From: Mesobacillus jeotgali
GTDB lineage: Bacteria; Bacillota; Bacilli; Bacillales; Cytobacillaceae
Reading direction: 5' to 3'
NCBI RefSeq assembly: GCF_002874535.1
Contig: NZ_CP025025.1
Location: forward strand, 184,001-248,000
DNA length: 64,000 bases
Every line of letters starts with the position of its first letter. Position 1 is the first letter of the stretch. Shown here piece by piece: positions 8,203 to 16,088 of the stretch. The position numbers and the translations under genes were made by a program. Below the pieces are notes generated by a model. That model did no database searches and was not told the origin of the DNA. It saw only the letters and a program-made list of their open reading frames with translations.

Positions 8203-9012
8203 ATGCAAAATTTCAATCCAACCAATCCAGTTAACCCTTCCCGAAAAGCACGGAGGTTTAAAGCACACGTTAGTACCCTTGGTACCACTCAACTTCATCT
8301 GCGAAATCCCTTCATTATTGCCTGGTGGTCAGCCGCGTTTCCGGGGTTTGGACATCTTCTTCTGTCTAAATATCTTAGAGGTTATGCTTTATTTATTTGG
8401 GAGATTTTTGTTAATAATATGGCTAACATAAATCAGGCTATGGTTTTTTCTTTTACCGGGAATATAGAGATGGCAAAAGACGTTCTTGATCCAAGATGGA
8501 CACTTATGTATATTCCAGTTTATATTTTTGCAATTTGGGATAGTTACCGAACCACTGTTGATATGAATAAAGTGTTCCTTTTAGCGGAACGAGAGGATGC
8601 GGAATTCAATTCATTTGTCATTGGTGCTGCAGAGATCAATTATTTAGATAAAAGAAGACCGCTCAATGCCATTGTATGGTCTATCCTTACGCCGGGGTTG
8701 GGTCAATTGTATATCCATCGAGTGATCACTGCGATTTACACCTTGATATTTATGATTGTTTTTGTATATTTTTCAAAGATCCTGGTTGCTATCCATCTGC
8801 TTTTCCTGGGGGATATCAGTGAGGCGACACAAGTCCTTGATCCGCAATGGCTCCTGTTTATGCCTTCTCATTACGGGTTTGCAATCTATGATTCATACGT
8901 CAATACAGTCGAAAATAATAAGCTATATGAAAGTGAACAAAGAAAATATCTTAAAGAAAATTATCAACAATACCGGGTGAAAATGCCTGTTTCAGTGGAT
9001 GAGGTGAAATAA
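8203..9012 (+). CDS. Polytopic membrane protein with internal duplication
   Basis: 269 residues made of two similar halves. Each has a P-FxxAxWSxxxPGxGxL type entry (about 38-60 and 150-175), two hydrophobic helices, and a VLDP-W-----P---AIYDSY motif ending in NK. The gene at 46919 is a one-unit relative. Function unknown; the arrangement resembles small TM2-like membrane modules. ATG at 8203 has GAGG 6 nt upstream, better than TTG 8191. The next gene starts immediately at the stop codon, so the two are likely coupled. Confidence 0.65.
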   Translation: MQNFNPTNPVNPSRKARRFKAHVSTLGTTQLHLRNPFIIAWWSAAFPGFGHLLLSKYLRGYALFIWEIFVNNMANINQAMVFSFTGNIEMAKDVLDPRWTLMYIPVYIFAIWDSYRTTVDMNKVFLLAEREDAEFNSFVIGAAEINYLDKRRPLNAIVWSILTPGLGQLYIHRVITAIYTLIFMIVFVYFSKILVAIHLLFLGDISEATQVLDPQWLLFMPSHYGFAIYDSYVNTVENNKLYESEQRKYLKENYQQYRVKMPVSVDEVK

Positions 9013-9471
9013 TTGCAGATTTTCTCGACCTTTGAACATTCCTCATATCTTGAACTTGCCATCACTTCTTTGGAAAAAGTAGGTGTGAAAAAAGAAAGTA
9101 TCCTTGCTGTTCCCCTTATTAATAGAGTGGAGGAAAGGAGATTATTTGATACACTTCATCGTGCTGATGGTATTAGCCTATTTGACAAGGGAGCAGCGAT
9201 TGGAACGGCCTTTTCTGTCGTTGGCGCAAGTGTAGGATTTATTTTAGAATGGGGGCCTATTTACTGGGGACTTATTGGCGCGGCAACTGGTTTTTTACTT
9301 GGATTTATAATCGACTACATTATCTATAAAGTTGTGCATAAGAGAAATAGGGTTGTTAAAGGGAAGAAGTCAGAAGTGGTGTTAGTCGTAGAATGTCAAA
9401 TGGAATTGGTAGAAAAAGTTGAAGAGGTACTGTGGGAACATTTAGCATTAGGGGTAGCAAAATTAGAATAA
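9013..9471 (+). CDS. Membrane protein with glycine-rich hairpin, coupled to upstream gene
   Basis: 152 residues starting with TTG directly after the preceding TAA, with GAGGTG inside the end of that gene. An N-terminal soluble stretch (about 1-55) is followed by a Gly-rich transmembrane hairpin (about 58-108) and a basic-to-acidic tail. No family named with certainty. Confidence 0.65.
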   Translation: MQIFSTFEHSSYLELAITSLEKVGVKKESILAVPLINRVEERRLFDTLHRADGISLFDKGAAIGTAFSVVGASVGFILEWGPIYWGLIGAATGFLLGFIIDYIIYKVVHKRNRVVKGKKSEVVLVVECQMELVEKVEEVLWEHLALGVAKLE

Positions 9472-9527
9472 CACAATAGTAACAATCAATAATTTGTAAT
9501 TGTGCATCAAAACAAGGGGGAGTTAAT

Positions 9528-10094
9528 ATGGCAAAGGGAAACAGAGAGTTGTCACGAGAACAACAGGAAGAACTGCTAGAAGCTTTGAAAGCTCGTTTTG
9601 AGAAAAATATGAACAGACATGAAGGCCTTGAATGGGCCGAAGTACAAGCTAAGCTCGAAAACAATACTGAAAAACTATGGTCGCTCAATGAGATGGAAAC
9701 AACCGGCGGGGAGCCGGATGTTGTGGGTCTTGATCAGGAGACGGGCGAATACATTTTTTATGATTGTGCAGCGGAAAGTCCAAAAGGCCGCAGAAGTGTT
9801 TGTTATGATCGTGAAGCACTCGAGGCAAGGAAAAAACACAAGCCGGAGAACAGCGTGATGGATATGGCTACTGCCATGGGCATAGAACTTTTAACGGAGG
9901 TACAATATCGCGAGCTGCAGGAGCTTGGGAATTTCGATTTGAAAACATCGAGCTGGGTGCAAACACCTGAGAAAATTAGAAAACTCGGCGGGGCACTTTT
10001 TTGCGATCGCCGTTATGACACGGTTTTTGTGTACCACAATGGAGCGGATTCGTACTATGGTGCCAGGGGTTTCCGTGGATTGTTAAAGGTCTGA
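9528..10094 (+). CDS. DUF4256 family protein
   Basis: 188 residues, soluble, with the conserved segments EPDVVGLDQETGEYIFYDC, RSVCYDREALEARKKHKP and ALFCDRRYDTVFVYHNGA that mark this family in many bacteria. No catalytic role is established. GGGGGAG precedes the ATG; a hairpin at 10177 ends the unit. Confidence 0.85.
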   Translation: MAKGNRELSREQQEELLEALKARFEKNMNRHEGLEWAEVQAKLENNTEKLWSLNEMETTGGEPDVVGLDQETGEYIFYDCAAESPKGRRSVCYDREALEARKKHKPENSVMDMATAMGIELLTEVQYRELQELGNFDLKTSSWVQTPEKIRKLGGALFCDRRYDTVFVYHNGADSYYGARGFRGLLKV

Positions 10095-10176
10095 TTTTTG
10101 TACAGAAAGATTTTGTAAAGCATGGTATAAGGCATTTTCGTTGTAAGAGGAGACAGTGTAGTTTGCTGGTAAATGG

Positions 10177-10212
10177 AAAGCCGTTACGGAAAGATCTCCG
10201 TAACGGCTTTGT
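10177..10212. terminator. Bidirectional hairpin terminator
   Basis: Perfect 14-bp stem AAAGCCGTTACGGA / TCCGTAACGGCTTT with a 6-nt loop between convergent genes. Confidence 0.8.
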
Positions 10213-10215
10213 CTA

Positions 10216-11232
10216 TTATTTATCAGAATCTGCAACTTTAACGATCGCTTTTCCGAGATTAGCTCCCCTAAACAAATCCAAAAATGCGTCAATTGTATTC
10301 TCAAAGCCGTCTGTAACCGTTTCTTCATACTTCAATTTACCTTCCAAAAGCCAGCTGGCCAATTCTTTGGCACCTTCGCCAAAGCGGGACGAGTAGTTTC
10401 CTACTGTGAACCCTTGCATCAAAGAACTAGTCTTGATTAAGTAACCCTGTACACGAGGTCCTAGATCTGGCTCTGACTGGTTATACGCTGAGATCGCTCC
10501 GCAGACAGGAATCCTTGCGAAGTTGTTCAAGAGAGGGAAAATCGCATCGGAAATCTCTCCGCCGACGTTTTCAAAATAAACATCAATTCCATCAGGACAA
10601 GTCTCTTTTAGGGCATTTCCAACATTCTGTGTATTGTAGTTTATTGCTGCATCAAATCCAAGGTCATCTAAGAGATAACGGACCTTCTCATCGGAGCCAG
10701 CAATGCCAACGACCCTTGCACCTTTGATTTTTGCAATTTGACCCGCGATGGAACCGACTGCTCCGGCAGCACCGGAAACAACGACTGTTTCACCTGCTTT
10801 CGGCTTGCCGATATCCAATAAACCAAAGTATGCTGTAAGGCCAGTCATGCCTAATACACTTAAGTATGCGGAAATGGGTGCCAGGTTCGGGTCAATCTTA
10901 CGGACTGTATTTTCTTTTGCGATGGAGAATTGTTGCCAGTCTAATGAGCCTATAACGAAATCGCCCACTTCAAAAAGATCTGACTGGGATTCAACCACTT
11001 TTCCGATTACGCCACTTGAAATCGCCTCGTTCAACTTGAACGGCGGAATATAGGATTTAGTGTCATTCATGCGCCCGCGTAAATAAGGATCGACCGAAAT
11101 ATAAATAGTCTGTAAAAGTATTTCTCCTTTTGCCGGTTTTTCTACAGGTACTTCAACAAATTCAAAATGGTCATATGTAGGAACTCCGGTTGGCCTCTTT
11201 TTTAGCTGTATTTGCTTTTGAATAGTAATCAC
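10216..11232 (-). CDS. Zinc-free NADP-dependent MDR oxidoreductase (YfmJ-like)
   Basis: 338 residues of the medium-chain dehydrogenase family, leukotriene-B4 dehydrogenase/curcumin reductase branch. PYLRGRM near the N-terminus and the nucleotide-binding AAGAVGSIAGQIAK motif (about 155-170) are typical; the zinc ligands of alcohol dehydrogenases are missing. Such enzymes reduce alpha,beta-unsaturated ketones with NADPH. The GTG start lies directly after GGAAGG, an unusually short gap, so the start is uncertain. Gene ends at a shared terminator. Confidence 0.85.
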   Translation of the reverse strand: MITIQKQIQLKKRPTGVPTYDHFEFVEVPVEKPAKGEILLQTIYISVDPYLRGRMNDTKSYIPPFKLNEAISSGVIGKVVESQSDLFEVGDFVIGSLDWQQFSIAKENTVRKIDPNLAPISAYLSVLGMTGLTAYFGLLDIGKPKAGETVVVSGAAGAVGSIAGQIAKIKGARVVGIAGSDEKVRYLLDDLGFDAAINYNTQNVGNALKETCPDGIDVYFENVGGEISDAIFPLLNNFARIPVCGAISAYNQSEPDLGPRVQGYLIKTSSLMQGFTVGNYSSRFGEGAKELASWLLEGKLKYEETVTDGFENTIDAFLDLFRGANLGKAIVKVADSDK

Positions 11233-11350
11233 CCTTCCAAATTGTTCTCTAGCCTTAATATACAGGAGAGAAGGGTGTATTCAAATTCATTTGATTTGTT
11301 ATGGTGGTTTTAAATTACATTACAGCAACTATTGGAAGTGAAGAATACCT

Positions 11351-11408
11351 AGGAACAGAGTGCCAATTAATTCTATATAGGATATTAGGCATTGTTCCTG
11401 ATTTCCTG
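11351..11408 (+). other. Hairpin in the leader of the SDR gene
   Basis: AGGAACA-n3-TGCC pairs with GGCA-n1-TGTTCCT across about 33 nt, upstream of the SDR gene. No T run follows. Could be an mRNA leader structure; no known class recognised. Confidence 0.3.
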
Positions 11409-11485
11409 CTAATCAATCTATGTTTTATAAATCCTCCTCCTGGGAAGATGAAACTATTAATTCATTTTGATAGGAGGAATCGGAC

Positions 11486-12271
11486 ATGGCTAAAACGATT
11501 TTTATTACGGGTGCAGGCAGCGGCCTTGGCCGTGGGGCTTCACTTGGGCTTGCTCAGAAAGGTCACCGGGTGATTGCGACGACTGAGCTGACTTCGCAAA
11601 AGACGGACCTGATGAGAGAGGCTGAGGAGCAGGATCTTGATATGGAAGTGTTCAAGCTGGATATTACGAATGAGCGGGATCGTGAACAAATCAAGGATTA
11701 TGATTTTGATGTGTTTGTCGCGAATGCGGCGATCAATGAAGGCGGGCCGCTGGCTGAGGTGCCAATGGACCGGATCCGCGCGCTATTTGAGGTGAATGTT
11801 TTCGCTACGCTGGAAACTGTGCAACTCGCTGCGCGTAAGCTTGTGGAAAAGGGAAAGGGAAAAATCATTTTCATGAGTTCGATGGCGGGCATTTCTGCAA
11901 CACCGTATGTCGGGCCATATACGGCCACGAAGCATGCGATCGAGGGAATCGCCCAAACGATGAAGTCGGAGTTGGCAAAGCACAATGTAAAAGTAGCGAC
12001 GATCAACCCGGGGGCATTCGAAACAGGCTTTAACAAGCGGGCGGCTGAGGAAAAGTGGAAGTGGTACGATGAGGAGAAGAATTTTACCAGGAAAGAGGAT
12101 ATGGAAAAGCAGGAGGAAGGGTTGAAGAACCAGTTCGACCCTGAGGATATGATTGCGAAAATGGTAGAAATCATCCCTGCCGACCATCATAAATTCCGTA
12201 CGGTTTACCCGGAGGAGACGGAAAGGCAACTGAAAAAGACGCAGGAAGAAAGATGGACGATGGATATTTAA
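11486..12271 (+). CDS. Short-chain dehydrogenase/reductase (SDR)
   Basis: 261 residues of the classical SDR family. The cofactor motif TGAGSGLG (about 8-15), NAA (about 83-85), catalytic Ser in MSSMAG and the YTATK active-site pair are all present, so it should be an active NAD(P)H oxidoreductase. Substrate unknown. TAGGAGGAATC provides a strong ribosome binding site. A terminator follows at 12282. Confidence 0.9.
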   Translation: MAKTIFITGAGSGLGRGASLGLAQKGHRVIATTELTSQKTDLMREAEEQDLDMEVFKLDITNERDREQIKDYDFDVFVANAAINEGGPLAEVPMDRIRALFEVNVFATLETVQLAARKLVEKGKGKIIFMSSMAGISATPYVGPYTATKHAIEGIAQTMKSELAKHNVKVATINPGAFETGFNKRAAEEKWKWYDEEKNFTRKEDMEKQEEGLKNQFDPEDMIAKMVEIIPADHHKFRTVYPEETERQLKKTQEERWTMDI

Positions 12272-12281
12272 TTAGAGAGGT

Positions 12282-12315
12282 GAAGCCTGGCATTCGTTGA
12301 GTGCCAGGCTTCTTC
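12282..12315 (+). terminator. Intrinsic terminator after the SDR gene
   Basis: Perfect 11-bp stem GAAGCCTGGCA / TGCCAGGCTTC, short T-rich tail. Confidence 0.82.
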
Positions 12316-12405
12316 GTGTACAGGTTTCCATCAAATTCAACGTGTAGAGGTTATTTGTTGTGGTATAGCTTTAGTAGACCAAAAGTTCGTTAGGAGGGAA
12401 GCAAG

Positions 12406-14223
12406 ATGGCAAAAAAATCGAATGAGAGATTGAAACGACAAGAAGTGGATGAAAAGCAGACATGGGATTTAACTGCTCTTTTTAAAACGAAAAGTGACTG
12501 GGAAAATGAGCTGAAGGCGGTCAAAGAGGACTTGTCCGAAGTGACTAAATATAAGGGGAAGCTTGGCAATAGTGCAGGTGAGCTGCTGGGATGTCTTGAG
12601 GCCAAGGAGAAGCTGTTGGAACGTTTCAACCTTGTGTCAATGTACGCCAATCTGCGGCAATCGGTCGATCATACCGATCCGGAAAGACAGAAGGATGGTG
12701 CTAAGGCAAGTGATGCTCAGTCAACTGTCAATTCGGAGCTGGCGTTTGTAGAGACGGAAATCATCAAGCTTCCGGAGGGGAAGTTAGATCAATTTTTAAA
12801 AGAGGAGCCCGGATTGGATCCTTATAAGAAGTATCTGAATGATTTAGAGGATCGCAAGCCTCATGCACTCGGAGAGGAAACAGAGGAAACACTTGCAGCT
12901 CTTGGGTCACTGATCAGTTCCCCATACAATATCTACAACCGAGGGAAATTGTCTGATATGCAGTTTGATCCTTTTATCGATGACGAGGGAAATGAAATCC
13001 CATTATCATTTGCATTGTACGCGGGGAAATATGCCTCTTCACCGTCAGCAACCGTGCGCCGCAATTCATATGAAACTTTTAACAAGGCATTGAACCAATA
13101 CAAGCATACTTTTGCGGCAACTTACGCGACCCAGGTAAATCAGGAGGTGGCAATGGCCCGGCTGAGGAACTATGATTCTGTCACCGATATGCTGCTGCAT
13201 GATCAGCAGGTCACCCGGGAGATGTACGATAATCAGCTGGATATCATCCAGGAAGAGCTGGCTCCTCATATGAGGCGTTATGCTAAATTAAAAAAACGCG
13301 TTTTAGGTCTGGATAAGATGACGAATGCCGACCTTAAAGCGCCTCTGGATCCTGATTATAAAATACAGACTAGCTATGATGAGGCAGCTGAAACGGTCCA
13401 GGAAGCACTCGAAATCATGGGGCCGGAGTACAGCGAGATGATCAAGACGGCGCTGTCCGAGAGATGGGTTGACTATGCTGATAATGTTGGGAAGAGCACG
13501 GGTGCTTTTTGCTCAAGCCCATATGGAGCACATCCCTACGTCCTGATGACATGGCCGGATACGATGCGCGGTGCGTTTACGCTTGCCCATGAACTAGGGC
13601 ATGCAGGACATTTTTACCTGGCAGGAAAGAATCAGCGAATGGTCAACACTCGTCCTTCGAGGTACTTTATCGAGGCGCCATCAACGATGAATGAGATGCT
13701 ACTCGGGAACCACTTACTGTCAAATACAGAGGACAAGCGGAAAAGACGCTGGATCATCCTCCAGCTTTTAGGGACGTATTATCATAATTTTGTGACCCAT
13801 CTGCTTGAAGGCGAGCTTCAGCGCAGAGTTTATAAACTGGCTGAAGAAGGGGAGCCATTGACTGCAGACTTATTGTCCAGGTTAAAGCTGGAGGTCCTTG
13901 AAAACTTCTGGGGAGACTCCGTCGAGCTGGATGCTGGTGCTGGTCTGACCTGGATGCACCAGCCGCACTACTATATGGGCTTGTATCCGTATACGTATTC
14001 GGCTGGATTGACAGTCTCGACGCTGGTTTCAAAACGAATCCTTGACGAAGGCAAGCCGGCAGTGGAAAACTGGCTCGACGTATTGAGGGCCGGCGGGACG
14101 TTGGAGCCTTTGGACTTAATCAAAAAAGCAGGAGTCGACATGTCCAAGCCTGAGCCTGTCCGCGAGGCTGTTGCCTATGTAGGTGAACTGATCACGGAGC
14201 TGGAAGCAAGTTTTGAAGAATAA
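12406..14223 (+). CDS. pepF: Oligoendopeptidase F (M3 metallopeptidase)
   Basis: 605-residue cytoplasmic zinc peptidase of family M3 that cuts short peptides. The zinc site HELGH appears in FTLAHELGHAGHF, and the third ligand Glu lies in APSTMNEMLL. Length and N-terminal helical domain fit PepF of Bacillales. Strong AGGAGG upstream. Monocistronic by position, ending in a hairpin shared with the convergent amidase gene. Confidence 0.95.
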   Translation: MAKKSNERLKRQEVDEKQTWDLTALFKTKSDWENELKAVKEDLSEVTKYKGKLGNSAGELLGCLEAKEKLLERFNLVSMYANLRQSVDHTDPERQKDGAKASDAQSTVNSELAFVETEIIKLPEGKLDQFLKEEPGLDPYKKYLNDLEDRKPHALGEETEETLAALGSLISSPYNIYNRGKLSDMQFDPFIDDEGNEIPLSFALYAGKYASSPSATVRRNSYETFNKALNQYKHTFAATYATQVNQEVAMARLRNYDSVTDMLLHDQQVTREMYDNQLDIIQEELAPHMRRYAKLKKRVLGLDKMTNADLKAPLDPDYKIQTSYDEAAETVQEALEIMGPEYSEMIKTALSERWVDYADNVGKSTGAFCSSPYGAHPYVLMTWPDTMRGAFTLAHELGHAGHFYLAGKNQRMVNTRPSRYFIEAPSTMNEMLLGNHLLSNTEDKRKRRWIILQLLGTYYHNFVTHLLEGELQRRVYKLAEEGEPLTADLLSRLKLEVLENFWGDSVELDAGAGLTWMHQPHYYMGLYPYTYSAGLTVSTLVSKRILDEGKPAVENWLDVLRAGGTLEPLDLIKKAGVDMSKPEPVREAVAYVGELITELEASFEE

Positions 14224-14238
14224 TTTTCTATAAGAATA

Positions 14239-14269
14239 GGCCGAATCCACATCAGGATTCGGCCGCGAA
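14239..14269. terminator. Hairpin between pepF and the amidase gene
   Basis: Perfect 10-bp stem GGCCGAATCC / GGATTCGGCC; the T-rich side is on the minus strand. Confidence 0.75.
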
Positions 14270-14277
14270 ATACATAT

Positions 14278-15072
14278 TTAATCAGTTATGATAAACGCAT
14301 CGATGCCTTTATCTTCAATTTCCCGGACTCGGGATTCCGCATTCTCGCGGCTAGAAAAAGCACCAGCTTGTACACGGTACCAGGTTTCGCCGGAGATCGT
14401 TGACTTCACGACGAAGCTCTCAATGCCTTTTGACTGAAGGAACGATACACGATCATCTGCATTTTCTCTTTCCTTAAAAGAGCCGGCAATCACTTTATAA
14501 AGCGTTCCCCGGTCATCTTTTGGTTTTGGCGTAAGATTGAATGCTCTTGCTATCCCATTTGCATGGCCCTGGGCAACATTCTGACGCCAGGACGCCTGCT
14601 TCATCAGTGCGGCATCATGGGCATTGTCGATAAAGCCGTTTTCGGAAAGCATTGCATCCATGGCCGATTCGCGCAGGACGTGGAAATCAGCTTTTTTCTT
14701 GCCGCGGTCGTTAAGCTGGTTCAATTTCACCACTTCGGCGTGTATGATGTCACGGTATCTTGCAGTAGCGGAGCTATCGGATAAGCTGCTATGGATATAA
14801 TCCTCATATCCCTGAGCAGTACCGTTAAAAGCGTTGATGTGAATCGACATGTAAAAATCAGCACCCCAGGCATTTGCCTCATCTGTCCGTTGGTTCAAGC
14901 TTTTTGTAATATCGCTTGTCCTGCTCATCATCACATTGATATTTTGATAACTATCGATTAGGATGGAGCGAATTCTGCGTGCAATATCCAAAGTCAGGTC
15001 CTTTTCCCGGAGTCCGTTCCCCTGAGCGCCAGGATCCGTACCTCCATGGCCGGGATCTAAATAAAGCTTCAT
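14278..15072 (-). CDS. N-acetylmuramoyl-L-alanine amidase with SPOR repeats (CwlC-like)
   Basis: 264 residues. Residues 1-175 are an Amidase_3 domain with zinc ligands in DPGHGG, the Glu of LREKDL, SIHINAF, and the catalytic Glu in LSENGFIDN. The C-terminus holds two SPOR-type repeats (YKVIAGSFKERENADD and YRVQAGAFSSRENAES) for binding denuded glycan. There is no signal peptide, and the size matches CwlC, the mother-cell lysis amidase that acts late in sporulation. AAGGAGGAG precedes the ATG. A sigma-K-like promoter lies upstream. Confidence 0.88.
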   Translation of the reverse strand: MKLYLDPGHGGTDPGAQGNGLREKDLTLDIARRIRSILIDSYQNINVMMSRTSDITKSLNQRTDEANAWGADFYMSIHINAFNGTAQGYEDYIHSSLSDSSATARYRDIIHAEVVKLNQLNDRGKKKADFHVLRESAMDAMLSENGFIDNAHDAALMKQASWRQNVAQGHANGIARAFNLTPKPKDDRGTLYKVIAGSFKERENADDRVSFLQSKGIESFVVKSTISGETWYRVQAGAFSSRENAESRVREIEDKGIDAFIITD

Positions 15073-15102
15073 TTGAATCTCCTCCTTTTTAGTTGGTCCT
15101 TA

Positions 15103-15129
15103 TAGAATATGTCGAAAAATGAAATTGGT
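15103..15129 (-). promoter_or_regulatory. Sigma-K-like promoter of the cwlC-like gene
   Basis: Read on the minus strand: AC at 15129-15128, 16-nt spacer, then CATATTCTA (15111-15103), fitting the sigma-K pattern AC...CATAnnnTA. This agrees with mother-cell expression of CwlC-type amidases. The match is by eye. Confidence 0.55.
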
Positions 15130-15234
15130 AAGGGGGCATGTCCTACATGGGAATAGTTAACTTAATTTGGATGGAACCTTATCTGGTTTAAATCGTAAAA
15201 CAAAGAAGACAAAACAAGTATCTGAGGTGGTAGG

Positions 15235-15552
15235 ATGGAAACGAAAATGCAGACATCACAAAATGTTGAAATAGAAAGGACGCCTGAAGCGGATTTTAAA
15301 AAGGTATTGAATATCATCGGTGTATTCATCTTTGCCGGATTGGCACTGACAAGTGTCACCAATCCGATGCCAGCTAAATATCTCAAGGAGTATATGATGT
15401 TCATCGGAGGAAGTGCCATTGTTTATTACTTTTTACTGAACATCTATTTCATAGGGGAAGCATGGAGGAAAGTGTTTTATTCTAGTCTACTCGTCCTCGG
15501 AATCGGCAGCCTGTCGATGGCGATTTACCTGTTCAGTCATTCATCACATTAG
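15235..15552 (+). CDS. Hypothetical membrane protein (weak YrhC-like features)
   Basis: 105 residues with about three hydrophobic helices (28-47, 56-75, 80-100) and a polar N-terminus. The spacing of the helix pair and a MMFIGGSAIVYYF stretch faintly recall YrhC, but I would not name it so. TGAGGTGGTAGG precedes the ATG. Confidence 0.6.
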   Translation: METKMQTSQNVEIERTPEADFKKVLNIIGVFIFAGLALTSVTNPMPAKYLKEYMMFIGGSAIVYYFLLNIYFIGEAWRKVFYSSLLVLGIGSLSMAIYLFSHSSH

Positions 15553-15584
15553 GAGTATTAAATTCTCGCCTTAATATGGATGAG

Positions 15585-15678
15585 GTGCAATTAATCATGT
15601 TTAGAGCGCAATTCCCGTTTTGTACCGTGCAATTAACATAAACAAGCGTGCAATTATCCCAAATGACCGTGCAATACT
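15585..15678. repeat. GTGCAATTA repeat, five copies at exactly 21 bp
   Basis: The core G(T/C)GCAATTA or GTGCAATAC occurs at 15585, 15606, 15627, 15648 and 15669, all exactly 21 bp apart, with unrelated 12-bp spacers. It lies between the hypothetical membrane gene and a terminator. No coding frame covers it. Confidence 0.85.
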
Positions 15679-15711
15679 AAACTCAACACTGTAATCATCA
15701 AATTTTTCAAC

Positions 15712-15745
15712 AGAAAACTCCCTGCTCAAGGGGGTTTTTTATTTT
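15712..15745 (+). terminator. Intrinsic terminator
   Basis: AAAACTCCC / GGGGGTTTTTT with a short loop. It sits about 160 bp after the membrane protein gene, beyond the 21-bp repeat, so the repeat is probably transcribed as a 3' tail. Confidence 0.8.
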
Positions 15746-15882
15746 ACGAAAAAGTGCTTGTCCAGTCGCTAAATATATAATACAGAATATTCATAATATA
15801 TTTACTTCAATAAATTTTGTAAGCGTTACCATTACCGTGAGTCTAGTCATGGCGCGGTTTTTCACTGTTCACATAATCGTGT

Positions 15883-16035
15883 AACATCCTTGAAACAATT
15901 TTGGATGTTTGTTAGGTTAAATAACCGTAAGCCCCATGAGGGCAGGAAAAACTTGGACGGCGTGGTTCGGCTGGTTAGCTATTATAACTTTCATGATTAA
16001 GAATTCATTTTTATTCTTGAACGTTAGCCGATTTC
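15883..16035 (+). promoter_or_regulatory. putP: Structured leader region upstream of putP
   Basis: A chain of potential helices lies before putP: AACATCC/GGATGTT (15883-15909), GGTTA/TAACC (15915-15926), GCCC/GGGC (15931-15943), AAGAAT/ATTCTT around 15999-16018, and a long-range CGGCT/AGCCG (15969-15973 with 16026-16030). Such density suggests a folded 5' leader. I compared it mentally with common riboswitches (ydaO, yybP-ykoY, M-box, c-di-GMP, T-box) and it fits none. Confidence 0.4.
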
Positions 16036-16088
16036 TATAACCACTATGTTAATTATTTCGTTTAGGGAAAACGAAAAGGAGAGATTTG

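Noticed and set aside
15883-16035. c-di-AMP, Mn2+ or c-di-GMP riboswitch before putP
   Set aside because: The signature blocks seen at 41221 and 36655 are absent here; only unspecific pairing remains, so the class is left open.
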